From the NCBI GenBank assembly GCA_964525015.1, contig CAZGFY010000002.1, forward strand, positions 95,578 to 159,577: DNA of 64,000 bases, given 5' to 3'. Below the pieces are notes generated by a model. That model was not told the DNA's origin. It saw nothing but the letters and a program-made list of their open reading frames with translations, and made no database searches. Both the position numbers and the translations under genes were made by a program. This DNA is from RGIG3102 sp964525015. GTDB lineage: Bacteria; Bacillota; Clostridia; Oscillospirales; Ruminococcaceae. Position 1 is the first letter of the stretch. Every line of letters begins with the position of its first letter. Below are positions 58,379-64,000 of the stretch, one piece after another.

Positions 58379-60604
58379 TTACCGCTTAATAAAATTTTCT
58401 TCAAAATCTTTAATTGGGATAGGCTTTGAAAAGAAATATCCTTGCCCAAGCTCACACCCTATTTCTTTTAAGAAGTTAACCTGCTCTTTTGTTTCAACGC
58501 CCTCAGCAACTGTTTTCAAATTCAGTTTATGAAGCATATCAATAGTACTGCCAACAACTAGATTTCCTTTTTCTTCATCATCTGATTTCAAGAAGAAACT
58601 TCTATCAATTTTCACAACATCAACTGCTATATTTTTTAGCTGTCCGAGTGAAGAGTATCCACTGCCAAAATCATCAATCGAAACTTTAAACCCTTGTGAG
58701 CGAAGTTTTTGAGTTGTTTCGAGCATCTTCTCTTCATTATCGAACATAACGCTTTCAGTTATCTCTATTTCAATTAAATCCCTTTTAACATTATACTTAT
58801 TAGTTATATAAACAAGCTCATCTATAAAGTTTTCATTATAAAAGTGCAGTCTTGAAAAGTTTACTGAAATCGGAACAATTTTATAATTCAACTTTTTCCA
58901 TTCTTCTATTTTTTTGCAAACTGTTGTAAATATATAAATATCCACATTTACTATAAATCCATTATTTTCAAATACACTAATAAAATCGTTTGGAAAAATC
59001 ATATTTCCATCTTTTTCAACCCAGCGAACTAAAGCCTCTGCGCCTGCAATTTCATTAGTTTGTATATCGAATTTTGGTTGAAGATGGGTTTTAAATTCAT
59101 CTGTTTCTAATGCTGTAAACATTTTATTTTGAATTTCTGTTTGCTTAATTATCAATTTTTCAACTGTTTCATCGTAATCATAAATAATATCACTTGATTT
59201 ACCTTTTGAATTTGCGTGAGCTAGTGTTACTTTATCTATAACACTCTCAATATTCATTTCGCCTTTATCTAAAATATATCTTCCATATCTAAATTCGACA
59301 TTATGTTCATTAATTGTTGGAAGTTTTCTTTTAAACGCAGCTTCATAAATATATTTTGCATTATCTAAATCTTTTAATATAAACGCCTTACTAAATAATA
59401 AAAATTCATCAGTGCCAACTCTTGCAACTAGATATTCATCACCATATCGTGCATCTATTAACACGCCTGCAATCGCTTTAATAACCTTATTTCCGATATC
59501 AAAATCATACATAACATTAATCGTTTTGAAGTTTACTATATCTAATTTAACTATTCCAAATTCAACATCTGTATTCTTTTTGAGCATTTCTTTAACATCA
59601 ATTTTAAACTTGTTAATATTTGGCAACCCTGTTAAATCATCGTAATACGCCACCTGCTCAATATCTTTAATATAATTTTGCCTTGAAACAAAAACATATC
59701 CTATAAGTGCCATAAAAACAAATATAATGCCAATAGTTAAAATCGAAATCATTTGGATAATATTTTGTACATCACCTGATATAAAATCGCTATCAACTGT
59801 TGCAACTAACATCCAATCGTTAACATTTAAAGGGCGATATTCAACATTTAGTTCATTCCCCTCAACATTAATCGTTGCTCCGCCACTTTTACTTGCATTA
59901 ATATTAAAAACAAAATCTTCATATTCGCCTTTTTCAAAAATAGCATCCTTAAAAGTATCACTTAAATATTTATTTTCTAACACTTGATTAATACTTACAT
60001 CTTTAACGTCCAATACAACTCTGCTATCACCCGAAACAATATATATCGCCTCACTTGCATCAAAATATATTGATTCACTAAACGATGATAAGCTATATTC
60101 TGCCGCTAAAACCCCTTCAACAGTTCCCATATAATATAGTGGCATTGTTATTACTATAACATTTTCATCACTATTATCAACTGATTGCCTTGGCTCTGTT
60201 ACAATTATTTTTCCATTTATAGTATCTTGAAAATAATCTTCATTACTTATATCAACCACTTCACCTTTATGATTAGTTCCAATACCATTTACATTAACTG
60301 CAAATAAAGTATCAAACAATGAATAATGTTGTACATCATTTAAATATTCATAAGTTTCTTCGCTATTTTCAATTGAAGAAAAAGTTTCAAGTGTTGTGGA
60401 AACTCTTTCTAGTGAAGTAATTTCTGCAAGCATTTGAGAATTAAAATCTTCTTGCTGAGTGTTCACATGGTCTACTAAATCATTAATAGTTATATCTGTT
60501 AAAATTTGATTAATATTTGAAACATAGCTCAAAACAACTATGACAAACACTAAAACAGTTGCAGATATAATTCCTGCAATTATAGTTTGCTTTAATTTAC
60601 TCAT
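58379..60604 (-). CDS. Membrane sensor with CACHE, degenerate GGDEF and EAL domains
   Basis: A 741-residue protein. A membrane segment at about 8-30 and another at about 275-300 enclose an extracellular double-CACHE-like sensor. A GGDEF domain at about 320-470 reads VARVGTDEFLLF, so the catalytic motif is GTDEF and cyclase activity is doubtful. An EAL domain at about 490-735 has GAEALVRW, IEIEITESVM, VSIDDFGSGYSSL, VVKIDRSF and VAEGVETKEQ, all key phosphodiesterase residues. It is probably a c-di-GMP phosphodiesterase gated by an outside ligand, with GTP bound to the GTDEF domain as possible activator. It lies beside flagellin and PilZ genes. Confidence 0.92.
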   Translation of the reverse strand: MSKLKQTIIAGIISATVLVFVIVVLSYVSNINQILTDITINDLVDHVNTQQEDFNSQMLAEITSLERVSTTLETFSSIENSEETYEYLNDVQHYSLFDTLFAVNVNGIGTNHKGEVVDISNEDYFQDTINGKIIVTEPRQSVDNSDENVIVITMPLYYMGTVEGVLAAEYSLSSFSESIYFDASEAIYIVSGDSRVVLDVKDVSINQVLENKYLSDTFKDAIFEKGEYEDFVFNINASKSGGATINVEGNELNVEYRPLNVNDWMLVATVDSDFISGDVQNIIQMISILTIGIIFVFMALIGYVFVSRQNYIKDIEQVAYYDDLTGLPNINKFKIDVKEMLKKNTDVEFGIVKLDIVNFKTINVMYDFDIGNKVIKAIAGVLIDARYGDEYLVARVGTDEFLLFSKAFILKDLDNAKYIYEAAFKRKLPTINEHNVEFRYGRYILDKGEMNIESVIDKVTLAHANSKGKSSDIIYDYDETVEKLIIKQTEIQNKMFTALETDEFKTHLQPKFDIQTNEIAGAEALVRWVEKDGNMIFPNDFISVFENNGFIVNVDIYIFTTVCKKIEEWKKLNYKIVPISVNFSRLHFYNENFIDELVYITNKYNVKRDLIEIEITESVMFDNEEKMLETTQKLRSQGFKVSIDDFGSGYSSLGQLKNIAVDVVKIDRSFFLKSDDEEKGNLVVGSTIDMLHKLNLKTVAEGVETKEQVNFLKEIGCELGQGYFFSKPIPIKDFEENFIKR

Positions 60605-60640
60605 ATTACCCCACCTTTCATAAATATTGCATATATATCT

Positions 60641-60670
60641 ATAATACCATATTTATATATCAAAAATCAA
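60641..60670 (-). promoter_or_regulatory. Promoter of the CACHE-GGDEF-EAL gene
   Basis: Minus-strand TTGATT (60665-60670) and TATTAT (60641-60646), spacer 18, about 40 bases before the ATG at 60604. Confidence 0.55.
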
Positions 60671-60733
60671 GATTTTCCATTATATCCCTAACTATTTTCA
60701 GTGGTTTTTATTATATAATTAATTTAAAAAAAT

Positions 60734-60758
60734 AAAAAGCTCATAAAATGAGCTTTTT
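60734..60758 (-). terminator. Terminator after spoVM
   Basis: AAAAAGCTCAT pairs with ATGAGCTTTTT around AAA (60734-60744 with 60748-60758), followed on the minus strand by TATTTTTTTAA. It lies 6 bases after the spoVM stop. Confidence 0.9.
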
Positions 60759-60764
60759 ATTTTT

Positions 60765-60836
60765 TTATTTAATTTTAAATATATATTTTAAAATTCCTTT
60801 AAGCATTTTCGGGCTTTTCACAACAACAACTTTCAT
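60765..60836 (-). CDS. spoVM: Stage V sporulation protein SpoVM (23 aa)
   Basis: A very short gene with product MKVVVVKSPKMLKGILKYIF plus KIK, behind AGAAAGGAT. It lines up with Bacillus SpoVM without gaps at K7, P9, K10, L12, G14 and I15. SpoVM is an amphipathic helix that recognises the convex forespore membrane and anchors the spore coat ATPase SpoIVA; P9 matters for this. Its presence shows that the organism makes or recently made endospores. It lies downstream of a coiled-coil protein gene and coaD. Too short for ordinary gene callers. Confidence 0.85.
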   Translation of the reverse strand: MKVVVVKSPKMLKGILKYIFKIK

Positions 60837-60935
60837 AAAAATATCCTTTCTAAAAAAGCTTTCAATATAAACTAATATTATATCTCTACCTATTTTATAA
60901 TACGCAGAATATATTTAAAAGGTTCAGAAATTAGA

Positions 60936-61382
60936 TTATTTTTTTATTGCTTCTCTTGCAGCCTTTACTTCATTTAAGCTTTTAATTAGATGCTCTTGTG
61001 TTGATATTAACATCCCATCACAAAATTGTGTTAGTTGAGATTTTAATTGTGCAGCCTGTGTTAGAGAAACTGAACGAATTTCTTTTGCCTGTTCTGTCGC
61101 TTTTTTTACCACTTCTTCTCTATCAATTAAGTATCTCGCTCTCTCTTCAGCTCTTCTAATTATGTCCTCAGCCTCTTTATTAGCTTTTGAAAGAATACTT
61201 TTTCTATCTTGAACTATTGCTCTTGCCTGCAAAATTTCTTGAGGAAGATTAATTTTAATATCATCAATAATATCTCTTGCAATATCAACATCAACTAATT
61301 TTTTACCACCGCTTAAAGGCAGTGCCACAGCTTCATCTAGTAAATCTTCTAAACTCTCTATAATTTCTTCTACTAACGCCAT
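60936..61382 (-). CDS. Coiled-coil protein next to coaD (conserved in Clostridia), unknown function
   Basis: A 148-residue, mostly helical cytosolic protein. A short N-terminal part with ALPLSGGKKLVDVDIARDIIDDIKINLPQEILQARAIVQDRKSIL is followed by a coil, KANKEAEDIIRRAEERARYLIDREEVVKKATEQAKEI, like V/F-type ATPase stalk subunits or DivIVA. Homologues in Clostridia are usually labelled ATPase or hypothetical. It lies 13 bases after coaD. I do not assign a function. Confidence 0.8.
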   Translation of the reverse strand: MALVEEIIESLEDLLDEAVALPLSGGKKLVDVDIARDIIDDIKINLPQEILQARAIVQDRKSILSKANKEAEDIIRRAEERARYLIDREEVVKKATEQAKEIRSVSLTQAAQLKSQLTQFCDGMLISTQEHLIKSLNEVKAAREAIKK

Positions 61383-61395
61383 ATAATCACCCTTT

Positions 61396-61878
61396 CTACC
61401 CTTTTATTATTTTTTTTAATAGGTCATCTTTTATTTCTTCCGGAACAAACTCTGTTATATCTGCACCGAATTTTGCAATCTCTCTTACCACTGTTGAGGA
61501 TAAGAACATATACTCTTGGCTAGTTACTAAAAACATTGTTTCAACATCTGAATTTAGTTGTTTATTAGTTAAAGCTTGCTGAAATTCATTTTCAAAATCC
61601 GTTACAGCTCGAAGCCCTTTTATAATAGTGTTAACATTATTTTTTCTAGCGTAATCTACAACAAGGCCAACATAGCTATCAACTTCAACATTGTCAATAC
61701 CACTTGTAACCCTTTTAATAAAATCTATTCTTTCCTCTGTTGAAAAAATAGGGGTTTTAGAAGTGTTAACCATAATAACAACTATAACCTTATCAAAAAT
61801 TTTACTTGCTCTTCTAACTATATCAATATGCCCTTTAGTAACAGGGTCGAAACTTCCTGGATATACTGCAATTTTCAT
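61396..61878 (-). CDS. coaD: Phosphopantetheine adenylyltransferase
   Basis: CoaD adds AMP to 4'-phosphopantetheine, the fourth step of coenzyme A synthesis. The 160-residue protein begins MKIAVYPGSFDPVTKGHIDIVRRAS, with the nucleotide motif GSFDPVTxGHxD, and has IIKGLRAVTDFENEFQQALTNKQL and EYMFLSSTVVREIAKFGADITEFVP. Length and motifs are standard. It lies 17 bases after rsmD, a common pair in Firmicutes. Confidence 0.96.
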   Translation of the reverse strand: MKIAVYPGSFDPVTKGHIDIVRRASKIFDKVIVVIMVNTSKTPIFSTEERIDFIKRVTSGIDNVEVDSYVGLVVDYARKNNVNTIIKGLRAVTDFENEFQQALTNKQLNSDVETMFLVTSQEYMFLSSTVVREIAKFGADITEFVPEEIKDDLLKKIIKG

Positions 61879-61895
61879 CTAAGTATTTATCCCCT

Positions 61896-62432
61896 TTATT
61901 CTTTAATAAATTTTGAAACCTTTAAATTAGAATATTTGTATTCTTTAACTAAGTTTAATCCAGCAATTTCTTCTTTTAACTGCCAGTTTTTTTCTGATTC
62001 AACTATTATTATACCATTTTCAGAAAGTAATTTAAATACTTTTACCAAAATTTCATCTAATATTCCACTTTCAAATGGTGGGTCTAGAAAAATAATATCA
62101 AATTCTTCATCGCAAGAATTCAAATAATCTTCCGCCCTTGTTTTTATTAGCTTTGATTTTTCTAATAAATTACAAGATTTTAAATTTTTTAAAATAATAT
62201 CATTCGCTTCCTTACTACTATCTGTAAAAACTGCAAAACTTGCATTTCTTGATAAAGCTTCAATTCCCATCTGCCCACTGCCAGCGAATAAATCCAAAAC
62301 TCTCGCCCCTGGAACATTGAATTGTATTGAAGAAAACACCCCTTCTTTCACCCTTTGCAAGGTTGGGCGAGTTGCATCTCCTTCTAATGTTATTAAATTT
62401 TTGCCCCTAGCTAGTCCACTTATAACTTTCAT
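61896..62432 (-). CDS. rsmD: 16S rRNA (guanine(966)-N(2))-methyltransferase
   Basis: A 178-residue SAM-dependent methyltransferase that modifies G966 of 16S rRNA. It has MKVISGLARGKNLITLEGDATRPTLQRVKEGVFSSIQ, the SAM motif VLDLFAGSGQMGIEALSR, and the catalytic DIIFLDPPFESG (DPPF). It lies between uvrC and coaD in one direction. Confidence 0.95.
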   Translation of the reverse strand: MKVISGLARGKNLITLEGDATRPTLQRVKEGVFSSIQFNVPGARVLDLFAGSGQMGIEALSRNASFAVFTDSSKEANDIILKNLKSCNLLEKSKLIKTRAEDYLNSCDEEFDIIFLDPPFESGILDEILVKVFKLLSENGIIIVESEKNWQLKEEIAGLNLVKEYKYSNLKVSKFIKE

Positions 62433-62452
62433 AACTTAAAATCATTCCTTTT

Positions 62453-64000
62453 TTAAATTTCTCTAAAATAATTAAACACATTTTCTGCATCTTTTTCACT
62501 AATTCCCTCAGCCCTACTTAAAGATGATATATCCTGCTCTTTTATATTTGCCAAAGTTTTAAATTCACGCATAAGGCTTTCCGCCTTTTTCTCTCCTATG
62601 CCTTTAATTTTTGTTAATGTAACCGCATAAGATTTAGTTTTTTGAACTCGCCTTTGATATTCAATTGAAAATCTATGAACCTCATCCTGTATTTCGGTTA
62701 TAAATTTAAATATCCCTTTATGCATAGCCACTTCTATTTCTCCATCTTTTGAAACTATTGCACGAGTTCTATGCTTTGAATCTTTAACCATACCAAAGAT
62801 AGGCACATCGCTAAAATCAGTCCCATCTACAACCTGCAAAACAGAGGATAAATGCCCTTTACCACCATCTAGAAGTATAATGTCAGGTTTTATAGAAAAC
62901 TGCCCTGTACCACCATTAGAATACTGCATTATCCGCCTTGTTATCACCTCTTGCATACTCTTATAATCATCTGTTGTTTGATGTGATTTTATTTTAAATT
63001 TTCTATATCCACTTTTCTTAGGCTTTCCGCCTTCAAAAACAACCATTCCCCCAACTGAAGAGTTTTCTCCCCAATTTGAGATATCATAGCTTTCTATAAC
63101 ATATGGTGCTTTTTTAAGCCCTAATAAGTTTGCAACCTCATCTAGGAATTTTTGAGATTTATCAATTCTTCCTGTTTCTCTTGCTAGGCGCTCAATAGCA
63201 TTTGTGTATGCCATTTTAATTATTTTTATATTCTCACCCTTAACAGGCTTTGAAATAGTCATTTTAACTTTTGATTTTTGCTGAATATAATTTAAAATCT
63301 CTTCATCTGTTGGCATTTCATCTAAAAATAAAAATTTAGGTGGCTCTTCAACAGAATAAAACTGAATTAGAAACTCTTCTCTAACATTATTAACATCCTC
63401 TTCACCTAAAAAGATATGCTCTTTTTTATCAACTAATCGTCCACGGCGATATCTTAAAACGCTAACTGCGCAGTTTCTCGCGCTTCCTACTACCGAAATA
63501 AAATCGTGATTTTGCAAAGACTCATTAACAACATTTTGTCCAGCTTTTAATTTTTCAATTGCATTAATTTGATCCCTTATCATCGCTGCTTTTTCAAATT
63601 GCAAATTTTCAGATGCAGTTATCATATTTTCAGATAAAATAGCTATTATCTTATCGCTATCTTGTTTTAAAAACTTGGTTGCACTATCTATTATTTCATT
63701 ATAATCATCTTTTTTTATTTTCCCTGCGCATACACCCATACATTTTTCTATATGAAAATTAAGGCAAGGTCTTTCTTTTCTAAAATCTCTTGGAAAAACT
63801 CTCGCACAAGTTGGTAATTTGAAGATTTGCTGAGTTGTAGACACCATTTCCCTAACTGCAAAGCTAGACATATATGGTCCTAGATATTTTGCGTTGTCAT
63901 TTGCTTGAAATTCAGCAGTTATCCTTGGATATTCTTCTTTTGAAATTTTAATAAAATTATATCCTTTATCATCTTTTAAAAGTATATTATATTTTGGTGA
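62453..64000 (-). CDS. uvrC: Excinuclease ABC subunit C, C-terminal 515 residues (runs off window)
   Basis: UvrC makes both cuts of nucleotide excision repair. The visible frame is open to the window edge: SPKYNILLKDDKGYNFIKIS is the end of the GIY-YIG domain, so about 90 residues are missing beyond 64000. Inside are the UvrB-interaction (UVR) region near EKAAMIRDQINAIEKL, the RNase H-like endonuclease part with YDISNWGENSSVGGMVVFEGGKP and DIILLDGGKGHLSSV, and C-terminal helix-hairpin-helix motifs (LTKIKGIGEKKAESLMREF). The ATG at 63871 is internal, not the start. Confidence 0.96.
   Translation of the reverse strand, partial: SPKYNILLKDDKGYNFIKISKEEYPRITAEFQANDNAKYLGPYMSSFAVREMVSTTQQIFKLPTCARVFPRDFRKERPCLNFHIEKCMGVCAGKIKKDDYNEIIDSATKFLKQDSDKIIAILSENMITASENLQFEKAAMIRDQINAIEKLKAGQNVVNESLQNHDFISVVGSARNCAVSVLRYRRGRLVDKKEHIFLGEEDVNNVREEFLIQFYSVEEPPKFLFLDEMPTDEEILNYIQQKSKVKMTISKPVKGENIKIIKMAYTNAIERLARETGRIDKSQKFLDEVANLLGLKKAPYVIESYDISNWGENSSVGGMVVFEGGKPKKSGYRKFKIKSHQTTDDYKSMQEVITRRIMQYSNGGTGQFSIKPDIILLDGGKGHLSSVLQVVDGTDFSDVPIFGMVKDSKHRTRAIVSKDGEIEVAMHKGIFKFITEIQDEVHRFSIEYQRRVQKTKSYAVTLTKIKGIGEKKAESLMREFKTLANIKEQDISSLSRAEGISEKDAENVFNYFREI

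Overview
The window comes from a low-GC, AT-rich, motile, endospore-forming member of the Firmicutes, most likely class Clostridia. The evidence is a Gram-positive style flagellar gene set (fliY, cheC, cheD, flbD, fliW/csrA, no P- or L-ring genes), a 23-codon spoVM gene, Shine-Dalgarno sites of the AAAGGAG type, TTGACA/TATAAT promoters, and NhaC-family transporters. I cannot name a genus from the sequence.

Layout. Positions 1-3700 (minus strand) hold the end of a shikimate operon, aroF-aroB-aroA-aroC. It is preceded by a leader peptide with seven aromatic residues in a row and a terminator hairpin, so it looks like an amino-acid attenuator. Positions 3729-7350 (plus) hold a ytrA-type ABC operon: GntR repressor, ATPase and three tandem paralogous permeases. 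The third permease is split by a 271-bp miniature inverted-repeat element flanked by a CTAG duplication. Positions 7351-20570 are a mosaic of small metabolic and regulatory units: acyl-ACP thioesterase, GAF/PAS/GGDEF protein, lrgAB, methionine gamma-lyase with a divergent NhaC transporter, an HxlR-GNAT-M42 operon with a divergent NhaC/PPOX-ferredoxin operon, a lipase-like hydrolase operon with a C_GCAxxG_C_C protein, and an ArsR regulator. Between the last two lies a 446-bp gap with repeated TGTTACAT motifs and what may be a small RNA gene.

Positions 20744-56122 (minus) are a near-complete flagellar and chemotaxis locus. The large operon starts from a sigma-A promoter at 56094-56122. It runs flgB-fliE-fliF-fliG-fliH-fliI-fliJ-fliK-flgD-flg_new-flgE-flbD-motA-motB-fliM-cheY-flgC-fliY-fliO-fliP-fliQ-fliR-flhB-flhA-fliA-flgG-flgF-cheC-cheD-cheV-parA-comFB. 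Late genes follow: fliD-fliS-fliT-like, then flgM-flgN-flgK-flgL-DUF6470-fliW-csrA. The fliD and flgM units and the separate flagellin gene (57330) carry matching sigma-28-like promoters. Unusual points are the displaced flgC, the absence of fliL and flhF, and a ParA/ComFB pair at the operon end. The flagellin leader has two ACGGA sites suited to CsrA control, matching the fliW-csrA pair.

Positions 56365-60670 hold a PilZ protein, flagellin, and a CACHE-GTDEF-EAL protein, so c-di-GMP signalling surrounds the motility locus. Positions 60734-64000 (minus) hold uvrC (partial), rsmD, coaD, a coiled-coil protein and spoVM. No rRNA, tRNA or CRISPR array was seen.
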